A stretch of DNA of 64,000 bases. Source: Nocardia sp. CY41. Lineage in GTDB: Bacteria > Actinomycetota > Actinomycetes > Mycobacteriales > Mycobacteriaceae. Numbering within the stretch: the first letter of the stretch is position 1; each line of letters opens with the position of its first letter. The notes under the pieces were generated by a model that was given only the letters and a program-made list of their open reading frames with translations, searched no databases and was not told the DNA's origin. Positions 35,155 through 44,034 of the stretch are shown piece by piece. The stretch spans positions 62,001 to 126,000 of the forward strand of contig NZ_VUOS01000023.1 of assembly GCF_009829325.1 (NCBI RefSeq). The letters are read 5' to 3'. The position numbers and the translations under genes are program-made.

Positions 35155-36339
35155 TCAGGGCGCGGGCTCGGGCTCTGCGCTTCGCCGCACCCGGTCCCGG
35201 CGACGGACCCAGCGCCGTACCGGCTCCTCCACCAGGGCGTAACTTGCCGCCGCGACCGGCAGCGTGATGGCGATCGTGAGGACCAGGACATAGCCGAAGT
35301 CGCCCTGGAACGGCAGCAGGCCGAAGACCGGGAACACGATCGACAGCACCGCGAGGTGCCAGATGAAGATCCCGTACGACCAGCGTCCGAGCGTCGCGGC
35401 CACCGGCGACTCCAGCCAGCGGTGCCCCCGAGCCGCCGGGTCCCGCAGCACCAGCGGCGCGAGCAACGCGAATCCGATGATCGCGCCCAGACCCATCTTC
35501 ACCACGTACTGCCAGGGTTCGGCCCGGGTCAACCCGGCGGGACCGGCCAGATCGGTCGCGGCGAGCAGGAAGGCCGCCACCGCGACGCTCCACATCAGTG
35601 GCTGATTCGCGCCGACTTTCCACCAGCGTGATAGCCGGACGCTATGTTCGGCGAGCTCCGCGAGGATCATGCCCCCGGCGAACCACGGCAGATAGCCGGG
35701 CAGCCAGTTGTCGGCGTGGATCGCGTCAGGAGTGGGCACCGGAATCAAGTTCCAGCCGAGGCTGAGCAGAGCGACGAAAAGCAGCACCGGCACTCGCCAC
35801 CGCGCCGCGGGTCCGCGCAGGCGCACCAGCGCGAAGGCCAGCACGGGCAAGACCAGATAGAAGGCGACCTCCACCGCGAGACTCCACATCTGGGTGAGGC
35901 CGTCGGTGAGCGTCAGGGGCACGTATATCTGCCACAGCGCCAGGTTCGAAACCCACACCCGCAGACCCGCGGTCCCGGACGCACCGGGCAGCAGCACCAG
36001 GACCGCGCACACCACGACCCAGTACGCGGGCAGGATGCGCGCGGCACGATGACGCAGGTAGTAGCCGACCGGCGGGGCGGTGTCGAGTCCGCGCGCGGCC
36101 GCGGCGTGCGGACGCCACAGCAGGAATCCGGACAGCGCGAAGAACACGGCGACCGCCATGTCGAACCGGCCCCACACCCGGCCGATGACCGGCGTGCCCG
36201 CGGCGCCGGTCTGGAACGCGACGTGGGTCAGCAGCACGCCGAGCGCCGCCATGCCGCGCATGCCTTCCAAGGCCGGCACGAACGCGCGCGGGCGCACCCG
36301 TTCGGTCACGGGGGCGGCGGTGGGCAGGGTCGCTGTCAT
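35155..36339 (-). CDS. Membrane acyltransferase (acyltransferase 3 family, Rv0228-like)
   Basis: A 394-aa multi-pass membrane protein. The family signature is the early histidine in GMRGMAALGVLLTHVAF, about residues 26-42, and the nearby FFALSGFLLWRP; around ten hydrophobic segments follow and the protein ends in a basic tail. It transfers acyl groups to sugars or lipids at the membrane. ATG at 36339 has TGGAG at 4 nt. It is divergent from the DUF3068 gene, which corresponds to the Rv0228/Rv0227c pair; the acceptor is unknown but envelope glycoconjugates are likely. Confidence 0.88.
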   Translation of the reverse strand: MTATLPTAAPVTERVRPRAFVPALEGMRGMAALGVLLTHVAFQTGAAGTPVIGRVWGRFDMAVAVFFALSGFLLWRPHAAAARGLDTAPPVGYYLRHRAARILPAYWVVVCAVLVLLPGASGTAGLRVWVSNLALWQIYVPLTLTDGLTQMWSLAVEVAFYLVLPVLAFALVRLRGPAARWRVPVLLFVALLSLGWNLIPVPTPDAIHADNWLPGYLPWFAGGMILAELAEHSVRLSRWWKVGANQPLMWSVAVAAFLLAATDLAGPAGLTRAEPWQYVVKMGLGAIIGFALLAPLVLRDPAARGHRWLESPVAATLGRWSYGIFIWHLAVLSIVFPVFGLLPFQGDFGYVLVLTIAITLPVAAASYALVEEPVRRWVRRRDRVRRSAEPEPAP

Positions 36340-36542
36340 CGGGCTCCAGTCTGCCTTGACGAATCCACAGTTGATAACCCGACGTTTCAGATTTCGCGCT
36401 AGACTCGGGCGATTTCTCGGCCGTTTCGGCCTCGACGGCGCATGGTACGACATCGGACTGTTAGTGTCGGGGCTCACGAGTGCCGCGGCCTGCCCGCAGT
36501 ACTCGACGGAGCGACCTGTGTTCTACGACGAGGAGAGTTTGC

Positions 36543-37703
36543 ATGGCACTGAGTGCCGGTACCAGAAGGACGGTGGCCTGCCTGCTCGTGGGTCTCGGCG
36601 CGTTGCTGATCGTCGCCGCAATCATGATCCCGACCTACACCGTCGACAAGCTGGCGAAAACTCCCCTCGACCTGGAGATCACCACGATCGCCACGAACCA
36701 GCAGGGTGAAGACAGCCTGGTGCTCGACGCCAAGTCGCTCACCGCTCCGGAGGGATCGGCGAAGGTCGACACCAACGTCCCGCTGGTCTCGCAGCGCTTC
36801 CTCACCGTCGAGGATCCGGCCGACGCCGAACAGATGACGGTGCAGGCGGGCCAGACGCTGCGGCGCATCGACAAGCAGGGCGACACCGGCCTGCTCACCG
36901 CGACCATCGACCGCGTGACCATCGACCGGGTGACCGGCGAGCCGGTCGCCAAGGAGCCGAACGGCTCCATCGCGGTGACCACGAACCCGCAGGGTGAGAG
37001 CATCGCCGAGCCGGTGCAGCACACCGGTCTGCAGTACCGGTTCCCGATCGGCACCGAGAAGAAGACCTACCCGTACTTCGATCTCAACGTGCGCAAGACC
37101 TACGACGCCAACTTCATCGAAGAGACCGAGATCAACAACACGAAGGTCTACCACTTCCAGATGTCGGTGCCCGCCACCAGCCTGTGGGACGTCGTCCAGG
37201 CGCCGACCAACCGGCTGAGCCTGCCCGCCGCCAAGTGGGGCGTCGAGGGCGGCGAGGCCCCGGTGACCATGACCCGCTACTACACCAACACCCGTGACCT
37301 GTGGGTGGAACCGCAGACGGGCACGGTCGTCAAGGGCGGCGAGGCGCTGCACCTCTACTACTCGCGCACCGCGGACAAGCCAGAGGTCACCGCACTGAAG
37401 TCGCACATCGTGTTCGACGAGAACACGATCGAGTCGCAGCTCGCGGTGGCCAAGGAGAACATCGACAAGCTGTCGCTGTACGGCCGGGTGCTGCCGATCA
37501 TCCTCGGCGTTCTCGGCGTGATCGCGCTGATCGTGGGCGTGGTCCTCGGCATCCGCGGCGGCTCGGCTCCGACGCCCGCTCGGGCGGGTGGCGCTCCCGG
37601 CCAGCGTCCGAGCGGCGCGGCTCCCGCCGCTCCCGCTCCGCGCGTCAACCGCGGTGCCGACGACGCGCCGACCGAACAGATCCGGATCAACAAAGAACCC
37701 TGA
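36543..37703 (+). CDS. DUF3068 membrane protein (Rv0227c-like)
   Basis: A 386-aa envelope protein: an N-terminal membrane helix near residues 10-30, a large extracytoplasmic DUF3068 domain (residues about 35-315), a second membrane helix near 318-345 and an Ala/Pro-rich cytoplasmic tail. DUF3068 proteins are found only in mycolate-making actinobacteria, where PorA-like or envelope roles have been suggested but not shown. GAGGAG precedes the ATG at 36543. The gene is divergent from the acyltransferase gene and terminated by a strong hairpin. Confidence 0.9.
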   Translation: MALSAGTRRTVACLLVGLGALLIVAAIMIPTYTVDKLAKTPLDLEITTIATNQQGEDSLVLDAKSLTAPEGSAKVDTNVPLVSQRFLTVEDPADAEQMTVQAGQTLRRIDKQGDTGLLTATIDRVTIDRVTGEPVAKEPNGSIAVTTNPQGESIAEPVQHTGLQYRFPIGTEKKTYPYFDLNVRKTYDANFIEETEINNTKVYHFQMSVPATSLWDVVQAPTNRLSLPAAKWGVEGGEAPVTMTRYYTNTRDLWVEPQTGTVVKGGEALHLYYSRTADKPEVTALKSHIVFDENTIESQLAVAKENIDKLSLYGRVLPIILGVLGVIALIVGVVLGIRGGSAPTPARAGGAPGQRPSGAAPAAPAPRVNRGADDAPTEQIRINKEP

Positions 37704-37722
37704 TCGACCGCGCACCTGACTT

Positions 37723-37752
37723 CGGCTCCCCCGCCTTCCGGCGGGGGAGCCG
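37723..37752 (+). terminator. Terminator after the DUF3068 gene
   Basis: Perfect 13-bp arms (CGGCTCCCCCGCC and its complement) around TTCC, followed by ATTTCGTTT. Confidence 0.85.
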
Positions 37753-37770
37753 ATTTCGTTTCGGGGTCCG

Positions 37771-38130
37771 CTACTGTTCGGCGAGCGGATAGGCGACCGG
37801 ATGCCGCGGCTGATACAGCAGCATCGTGCCCGCGCCCGGCACGCGCAGGTCCACGCAGCGGCCGAAGCCCCGCTCGGCGACCTCGCCCTCGAACCGCGCG
37901 CCACGCGACGCGAGCTCGGCCATCGTTCGATCCAGGTCGTCGCACATGAGCGAGATCTCGTGACGCGGCGTTCCTTCGGTGGGGTGCACGCCCAGTTCGC
38001 TCGGGCCGGTCGCGAACAACAGCCAGCCGTCGTGAGCGTCGAGGTTCGGCCGGCGCAGGACATCGCGGAAGAACGCGCGGGCCGCCTCCGGATCGTCCGC
38101 GTAGACCAGGGTGTGCGCCGCGGTGATCAT
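37771..38130 (-). CDS. VOC/glyoxalase family protein
   Basis: A 119-aa vicinal-oxygen-chelate fold protein: AAHTLVYADDPEAARAFFRDVL opens the first beta-alpha unit, LGVHPTE and HEISLMCDDLDRTMAELASRG the second half, ending in the FGRCVDLRVPGAGTMLLYQP strand pair. It may bind a metal and a small substrate or antibiotic; a bleomycin-type binding role is one option. The ATG lies 6 nt after TACGAT on the minus strand. It is 24 nt downstream of the flippase-like gene. Confidence 0.85.
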   Translation of the reverse strand: MITAAHTLVYADDPEAARAFFRDVLRRPNLDAHDGWLLFATGPSELGVHPTEGTPRHEISLMCDDLDRTMAELASRGARFEGEVAERGFGRCVDLRVPGAGTMLLYQPRHPVAYPLAEQ

Positions 38131-38154
38131 GGAACGATCGTAGGCGGCGGCGGT

Positions 38155-39387
38155 TCAACCGACCGGGCGCAGCGGTTCCGGCCGCGTCGTGTGGGAGGCC
38201 GCGCGCAGGACGATGACGGCGACCACCACTGTGGTGGTGGCCGCGACCGACACGGCCGTGGTGATCAGCGCGGGAATCGAACGCGCCAGCGACAGCATCA
38301 GGGCGACCTCGACGGCCAGCCCCAGCCAGGCGACCAGCGCGAGTGAGGTGCGGTCGACGGCGATAGCCGAGAGCACCGCGCCTTGCAGCACGGCCAGCAG
38401 CGCGCCGTGCAGTGCGAACAGCCACAGCAGGCCCTGGATCGGGGCATAGTCCTCGCCCGCCAGCAGCGGGGCGAGCGGCGCGGCGAGCGCGGCTCCGAGC
38501 ACCGCGATGAGGCCGATTCCGCTGAGCACCGCCAGCGCCGACCGGATCGCGCCGGCGGAGTGCGCGGGTTGCGCCATCCGTGGGTAGAGCACCACACCGA
38601 CCGCCTGCGGCAGCCAGAAGGCGATCTTGGTGGCGATCGTGCCGAGGGCGTACCGGCTGGCGTCCACATCATCGAGCACGATCCGGACCACGATCAGGTC
38701 CGCCGACGACAGCGCCATCATGGCCGCCTGCACCTGGGCGGCCCGCAGCACCGGCAGTACGCCGGGGGCCGCGGCGACCCCGCCCGGCTCGAGGGCGCGG
38801 GCGCGCGTGGACGGCGCACCGGCGACGATCCTGGCCAGCAGCGCCGCCGCCGCGATCCCACCCGCCGCCGCCCACAAGGCGAGCGTCGCGCCGCCGCCCA
38901 GCGCGAGGAGCACCAGCGCGGGCGCTACCCGGGCGATCCCGGCGACGCCGAGCACCGTGCCCAACGCCCTGAACCGCTTGCCGCCCTGCAACACCCCCTG
39001 TTCACCGGACAACAACACCAGTGCGGGCGCCGCGCCCAGCGCCGCCGCGGTGGCGGCCACCCCGACGTTCAGCGTGACGGCGACCAGGGGCACCAGCACC
39101 GCGGCCACCAGGGCGACGATCACGGCGCACCGCCACTGGAGCCCGCGCAGCGCCGCCGTTCCCGCGCCGCGCACGACTTCCCTGGCCACCACGTTCTGCA
39201 ACGCCAGCGCGGGCACCGCGCACAACAGCTGGACCGCGAGCAGACTCGCGAACTCGCTGTAGCCGGTGACCCCCAGCCAGCGCCCGGCCAGCAGCTGCAA
39301 CAGATACCCGGCGACGTTCGCGGTCATCGCACCGGCCGTCACCCACGTCAGATCCGCCACCACAGGAAACCGACGGACAGCAGACAC
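38155..39387 (-). CDS. Polysaccharide flippase-like membrane protein
   Basis: A 410-aa protein with about twelve hydrophobic segments, starting VADLTWVTAGAMTANVAGY, in the manner of MATE/Wzx-type lipid-linked oligosaccharide flippases. QNVVAREVVRGAG and a conserved LASLLAV-like second segment fit this fold. It would move an undecaprenyl- or decaprenyl-linked glycan across the plasma membrane. The GTG start at 39387 has no clear ribosome site. It is divergent from the Rv0226c-like gene, within a cluster of envelope glycan genes. Confidence 0.8.
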   Translation of the reverse strand: MSAVRRFPVVADLTWVTAGAMTANVAGYLLQLLAGRWLGVTGYSEFASLLAVQLLCAVPALALQNVVAREVVRGAGTAALRGLQWRCAVIVALVAAVLVPLVAVTLNVGVAATAAALGAAPALVLLSGEQGVLQGGKRFRALGTVLGVAGIARVAPALVLLALGGGATLALWAAAGGIAAAALLARIVAGAPSTRARALEPGGVAAAPGVLPVLRAAQVQAAMMALSSADLIVVRIVLDDVDASRYALGTIATKIAFWLPQAVGVVLYPRMAQPAHSAGAIRSALAVLSGIGLIAVLGAALAAPLAPLLAGEDYAPIQGLLWLFALHGALLAVLQGAVLSAIAVDRTSLALVAWLGLAVEVALMLSLARSIPALITTAVSVAATTTVVVAVIVLRAASHTTRPEPLRPVG

Positions 39388-39578
39388 GCGCTCATCGTCC
39401 CACCCGCAAGGCCGATCGCCCGCCCCGCCCCGCTGAAGCACGACCCCAAGCGCCGCCGGGACCCGACGTGCCACGGGGGTTTACCAGCCGGGCGGCGTCC
39501 TGCGGGCCGCGGCACCGTCGTGGCTCGGATGCGCACCGCTGGCTCGGCGGCGGGGACCGGGACGTACAGTGCTCAGGC

Positions 39579-41666
39579 GTGAGCGGGAGCGGTCGGAACC
39601 GAGTGGTGGCTGCGGGATACAGCGCGGCGGGGGCACTGCTCGTGACCGGACCTCTGCTGGCGCCGGGATACCTGTTGTTGCGGGACGCGGTGAGCACACC
39701 GCGCAGTTATCCGACCGACTCGGCCCTCGGACTCGGCGACGCGGCGCCGCGGGCGGTGCCGCAGGACGCGATGCTGGCCGCGCTTTCGGCGTTCGTCGAC
39801 GGCGGGCTGCTGGTCAAAGCGATTTTGGTCGTCGCGCTGTGGGCCGCGGCCTACGGCGCGGCGACACTGGCGCGGGAACTGTTGCACGCCTCGCTCGGGC
39901 CGCAACTGGTCGCCGCGACCCTCGCGCTGTGGAACCCGTACGTGGCCGAGCGCCTGCTCCAAGGGCACTGGAGTCTGCTGGCAGGCTATGCCGCGCTGCC
40001 GTGGACAGCGCTGACCGCCTACCACCTGCGAGCGACGGCCACCGCGAGACGACGTCGGCGAATGCTGGCGAGCACCCCGATAGCGGAGGCCGAGCCGTCC
40101 ACTACCGCAATCGCGCCACCACCGGGTACGCCCAGCTCGTCCGCTCACCCAGGTGCAGTCCTGCCGAGCGACATCACCAGGCCGCCCATCCACACCGGAC
40201 CGGCCACCCCGACAGAACCGCCGCCGGGCATATCCGTCGTCGATCACCACGGCGGAGTCGCATCCGGCGATATCGAGCGGCGACCTCCCACATCCACCCG
40301 CACATCGGACAGAGACCGGTGGCATCAGCGCATCGTCGCGGCGGCACGGCACGGGCACATCCGGATACCGTCCGCCTGGGCGGCCCTAGCCGGATCACTC
40401 GCCGCCGCCGGCCTCACACCGACCGGAGCGCTGCTGGCGGGCGCGACCGCCGTCGCTCTGGTCCATCGGCGGCAACTCGCCGCGATGCTCATCCTCTGGC
40501 TGGCCGCCTCGGCGCCGTGGCTCGCCGCGACGGCGCTGTCCGGCGCCGCTACCGAGCCGTCCGATCCCGCGGGTATCGCGGCCTTCGCCGCGCGTGCCGA
40601 ACCCGGCCTCGGCACGCTCGGCAGCCTGGCCGGGCTCGGCGGAATCTGGAATGCCGAGGCGGTGCCCGGTTCGCGCACCACACTGCTGGCCGCGCTCGGC
40701 ACCCTGGCGTTGCTGGCGATCGTCGCGCTGGGTGTGCGCTCGGTGGCCGCTGGCGGCTGCGATCCCGACAACCGCCACGTCCGCCGGGCACTGCTGGCGC
40801 TCGCGGCGGTCGCGATCCTGTTCCCCGCACTCGGCGCGACAGCCGGGGGTACGCACGCGATGGAATGGCTGGTCGACCACCTGCCCGGTGCGGGTCTGCT
40901 GCGAGACACCCAGAAATACACGGCCCTGGCCATGCCCGCCTACGCCGTGTGCGCGGCGGCGGGATGCACGGTGACGACCCGGCTGCTCGCTTCCGCGCGC
41001 CGCAACGCGTCGGCGTCCCGGCCCGCGACGGCGTCCTCAACGGTGACGACCACGATCGCCGCAGTATTCGTCGCACTTCTCGTACTGCCGCTCTACGATC
41101 TCGCCTGGGGCGTGGGTGGAGCTGTTCGCCCGTCGCACTATCCCGCCGGTTGGCAGCAGGTCGCCGAACGGATCGATGGCCCGGGCGACATCGCGGTGCT
41201 GCCCGGCGGGATGTTCCGGAAGTTCCGCTACAGCGGCGCAGCCCCCGTTCTCGACCCCGCGCCGCGCATGCTGCCCAACGACGTTCTGCAGACCGGCGAG
41301 CTGCCTGTGCGTGGGCGCACGGTGTCCGGCGAGGGCGCCCGCGCGAGGGAAGTGGAAACGCTGCTGCTCAGGGGTGGTTCCGCAACGAAGTTGGCCCGTC
41401 TCGCAGTGGGCTGGGTCCTCGTCGAACGCACCACTCCCGGGCCGCTCGGGGAATCCGCCTCGGCTCTCGGCCGACTGGAGCGCGTCTACGAGGACGCCGA
41501 CGTCGCGCTGTATCGAGTGCCCGGTGTGGCGGAGCGCGCCCGGCCGACCACCACAGACCGCTCGGTCGCCGCCGCGGCCCACTTACTGTGGGGAACCTTG
41601 CTCGTCGCGGGCCCACTCACCGCCCTCGGCACACGAGCCCGATTCCAGCGGAGACCGCGGAACTGA
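39579..41666 (+). CDS. Multi-pass membrane protein (Rv0226c-like, possible GT-C type)
   Basis: A 695-aa membrane protein corresponding by place and pattern to Rv0226c, a shorter mycobacterial protein of about 576 aa as recalled. Hydrophobic segments occupy the first 140 and residues about 260-520; the C-terminal 160 residues are soluble and extracytoplasmic (WQQVAERIDGPGDIAVLPGG). Residues roughly 153-250 form a Pro/Ser/Thr-rich insertion predicted as a loop, which would account for much of the extra length. ATG is absent; the GTG at 39579 follows TACAGT (39565-39570) by 8 nt. A role in envelope glycan assembly is inferred from its neighbours. Confidence 0.75.
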   Translation: MSGSGRNRVVAAGYSAAGALLVTGPLLAPGYLLLRDAVSTPRSYPTDSALGLGDAAPRAVPQDAMLAALSAFVDGGLLVKAILVVALWAAAYGAATLARELLHASLGPQLVAATLALWNPYVAERLLQGHWSLLAGYAALPWTALTAYHLRATATARRRRRMLASTPIAEAEPSTTAIAPPPGTPSSSAHPGAVLPSDITRPPIHTGPATPTEPPPGISVVDHHGGVASGDIERRPPTSTRTSDRDRWHQRIVAAARHGHIRIPSAWAALAGSLAAAGLTPTGALLAGATAVALVHRRQLAAMLILWLAASAPWLAATALSGAATEPSDPAGIAAFAARAEPGLGTLGSLAGLGGIWNAEAVPGSRTTLLAALGTLALLAIVALGVRSVAAGGCDPDNRHVRRALLALAAVAILFPALGATAGGTHAMEWLVDHLPGAGLLRDTQKYTALAMPAYAVCAAAGCTVTTRLLASARRNASASRPATASSTVTTTIAAVFVALLVLPLYDLAWGVGGAVRPSHYPAGWQQVAERIDGPGDIAVLPGGMFRKFRYSGAAPVLDPAPRMLPNDVLQTGELPVRGRTVSGEGARAREVETLLLRGGSATKLARLAVGWVLVERTTPGPLGESASALGRLERVYEDADVALYRVPGVAERARPTTTDRSVAAAAHLLWGTLLVAGPLTALGTRARFQRRPRN

Positions 41667-41688
41667 CGAACCTCGACGGCGCGCGCTG

Positions 41689-42036
41689 TCACGCACTCCT
41701 CAGCGCGTCCAGCCTGCGACGCGTCGCCTCCAGCGCCTTCTGCTGCGCGGCGAGCCGCGCGGCGATGCGGTCGAGTTCGTCGCTCAGCTCGGGGCACATG
41801 TCGACAGTGACACCGTGCTCGCCGGTGCGCACACAGTCCAGGTATCGCCGGATGGCAGCGGCGTTCAGCCCCGCTTCGAGCATCACCCGGATCTGCGCGA
41901 CCACGGCGACGGCGGACTCGTCGTAATACCGGTAGCTGTTCGCGTCGCGCTCCGGCGCCAGTAGCTCTTTCTCCTCGTAGTGGCGCAGGGCGCGCACGCT
42001 CACCCCGGTGCGCTCCGCAAGTTCCCCGATGAGCAC
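41689..42036 (-). CDS. MerR-family regulator
   Basis: A 115-aa regulator: the winged helix-turn-helix MLIGELAERTGVSVRALRHYEEKELL, YRYYDESAV, then a helical dimerisation arm with a single cysteine (VDMCPEL). The effector domain is very short, so it may sense a small molecule through few residues. GAGGAGGA precedes the GTG. It is divergent from the YdeN-like hydrolase across a canonical MerR promoter, which is its probable target. Confidence 0.9.
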   Translation of the reverse strand: MLIGELAERTGVSVRALRHYEEKELLAPERDANSYRYYDESAVAVVAQIRVMLEAGLNAAAIRRYLDCVRTGEHGVTVDMCPELSDELDRIAARLAAQQKALEATRRRLDALRSA

Positions 42037-42050
42037 GTGTCCTCCTCGCC

Positions 42051-42082
42051 TTGACCTTCACGCCGACGTGAACTCCTACCGT
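42051..42082 (+). promoter_or_regulatory. MerR-type promoter and operator
   Basis: TTGACC (42051-42056) and TACCGT (42077-42082) are separated by 20 bp, overlong as in MerR-controlled promoters. The spacer holds the palindrome TTCACG-CCGA-CGTGAA at 42057-42072. The hydrolase ATG follows the -10 by 8 nt. Confidence 0.8.
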
Positions 42083-42090
42083 CGGACGCT

Positions 42091-42687
42091 ATGACCTCAC
42101 GAACAACGCCTACCCGCGCCGTCGTCATCCACGGCTACCACGCCACCCCCGACGACCACTGGTTCCCCTGGCTCGCCGACCGCCTCGAAGCCGCAGGCAC
42201 CGCGACCGACGTCCCCGCCATGCCCGACCCCGGTGATCCCGATCCAGAGGCATGGCTCGCCGCCACCGCGAGGGCCGTCGGCACTCCCGACGAGGGGGAC
42301 GCCGTGGTCGCGCACAGTCTCGGCTGCCTGACCGTCCTGCGTCACCTCACGGCGCTTCCGGGCCGGTGGCGCCTCGGCCATCTGGTGTTGGTCGCCGGTT
42401 TCGTGGACCCGCTCCCCGCCCTTCCCGAACTCGACGCCTACATCGCATCCGGCTGCGAGGTGAGCGCGATCCCCGCTCAGGTGAACCGCTTGACCATTTT
42501 CCGCTCCGACGAGGACGAGTACGTCCCCACCGCGCACACCGATCGCCTCGCCGCCCTGCTCGGCGTCACCGCGCGAACGATCCCCGGCACCGGCCACTTC
42601 CTCGCCGACGACGGCATCACCGAACTCCGCGAGGTCCTCGGCGTCCTGCGCACTGAGCCCCACGCGGAGCAGGCCGCTTCGGCGTGA
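42091..42687 (+). CDS. YdeN/RBBP9-type serine hydrolase
   Basis: A 198-aa small alpha/beta hydrolase: VVIHGYHATPDDHWFPWL near residue 12, the nucleophile in VVAHSLGCLTVLRHL near residue 75, the acid in RSDEDEYV near residue 143 and the histidine in GTGHF near residue 170. RBBP9/YdeN proteins hydrolyse esters of unknown origin. It is probably activated by the adjacent MerR regulator and expressed without a leader. Confidence 0.9.
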   Translation: MTSRTTPTRAVVIHGYHATPDDHWFPWLADRLEAAGTATDVPAMPDPGDPDPEAWLAATARAVGTPDEGDAVVAHSLGCLTVLRHLTALPGRWRLGHLVLVAGFVDPLPALPELDAYIASGCEVSAIPAQVNRLTIFRSDEDEYVPTAHTDRLAALLGVTARTIPGTGHFLADDGITELREVLGVLRTEPHAEQAASA

Positions 42688-42746
42688 AGATGCCGGCTAC
42701 CGCGCCGAGAGGGAAGACGTCTTGTCCGACCGCAACCGGCGACGGT

Positions 42747-43919
42747 TCAGTCGACGGTCCGGGGCGCGAGCAATCCGCTCGTGTGCTCGCCTCGTGCGGC
42801 CGCTGCCAGCACTTCGTACACACCGTTCCCGGTCTGCTCCCAAGAGAATTCGCGAGCGCGAGCGCGCGCCTTCTCACCCATGACCGTGCGGGCGCCGGGA
42901 TCGTCCAGTAGATCGCCCACGGCATCGGCCAGCTGGGCGACGTCGTCGACCAGGATTCCGGTGGCGCCGTCGACGATGGAATCGGTGAGGCCGCGCGAGC
43001 TCCGGTAACCGACCGTCGGCACGCCGTGCTGGGCGGCCTCGATCACCGCGAGCCCCCACCCCTCTTTCCGGGAAGGCAGCACATGCACCCACGCGCGGGC
43101 CAGGAGTTCGTGCTTGCGGCGCTCGTCCACGTGCCCGTGGAAGGTGACGGCGTCGGCGATGCCGAGTGCGTGGGCGTTGTCCCGCAGGTTGTCCGCCCAC
43201 CAGCCGTCGCCGATCACGTCGAGGCGCAGCCCCGGTACGCGGTCGCGCAGCCGGGCAACGGCCGCGAGCGCGTCCTCGATCTGCTTGTGCGGCACCAGGC
43301 GGGACAGAACCACGACAGTGGGTGCGGCATTGCGGGTTTCCGCCGCGCCGGTGGGCGCGTCGACTGGAACAGGTTCAGCACCGTTGCGCACCACCGCGAT
43401 TCGCGAACGGTCCACACCGAGCGTGGCCAACTCCTCCGCCGACGGCAGCGAAACGGTCAGGTATTGATTACGGCGATGCACGCGGGGTGACAGCCGCGAC
43501 TCGATCCACCAGCCGATACGGCCGACCAGTCGGCCCGCCACCGGCCACTGCTCGCGGTGGCCGTGGTGCACCAGCACCACCGACGGCGCCGCGGTGACGG
43601 CGGTGGCGAAGAACGGGATGCCGTTCTGAGTGTCGATCACCGCGTCCGGCCGCACGCCGCGCAACGGACCGAGACCGATCCTGCCGAGCAGCAGCGCGGC
43701 GAGCGCTCGCGGATACACCGTGTAGCGGCCGCCCGCTCTGCTGATATCGATGCCGTCGACGCGTTCCCGCCGCGGCGCTCCCGGGTAGCCTGCGGTGCGC
43801 AGGGTGACCTTGACCCCGCGTGCCGCGAGCTGCGCGCCGACCTGCTCGAGGTACCGCTCGCTGCCGCCGCCCTGCGGGTGCCCGGTGTCACGCCAGCAGA
43901 GCAGGAGGACTTCGCGCAC
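42747..43919 (-). CDS. GT4 glycosyltransferase (Rv0225-like)
   Basis: A 390-aa GT-B family 4 enzyme. The N-terminal domain has GGGSERYLEQVGAQLAARG near residue 17; the C-terminal domain has VVLSRLVPHKQIEDAL near residue 207, DVIGDGWWADNL, and the E-x7-E element in SRKEGWGLAVIEAAQHG near residue 300. It transfers a sugar from a nucleotide donor to an envelope acceptor. A GTG at 43919 was used; the ribosome site is weak. It lies divergent from the methyltransferase gene, as in Rv0225/Rv0224c. Confidence 0.88.
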   Translation of the reverse strand: MREVLLLCWRDTGHPQGGGSERYLEQVGAQLAARGVKVTLRTAGYPGAPRRERVDGIDISRAGGRYTVYPRALAALLLGRIGLGPLRGVRPDAVIDTQNGIPFFATAVTAAPSVVLVHHGHREQWPVAGRLVGRIGWWIESRLSPRVHRRNQYLTVSLPSAEELATLGVDRSRIAVVRNGAEPVPVDAPTGAAETRNAAPTVVVLSRLVPHKQIEDALAAVARLRDRVPGLRLDVIGDGWWADNLRDNAHALGIADAVTFHGHVDERRKHELLARAWVHVLPSRKEGWGLAVIEAAQHGVPTVGYRSSRGLTDSIVDGATGILVDDVAQLADAVGDLLDDPGARTVMGEKARARAREFSWEQTGNGVYEVLAAAARGEHTSGLLAPRTVD

Positions 43920-44034
43920 GGTGGAGCTTCTCTCGGTCAGTAGGTCCCGGTGGGAACGCCGGATGTCGCGCTACACCCTAACCCGAGCACCCGCCCGAGA
44001 TACCCGGCATCGGGGTTGTGCGAAACTCGGCGCC

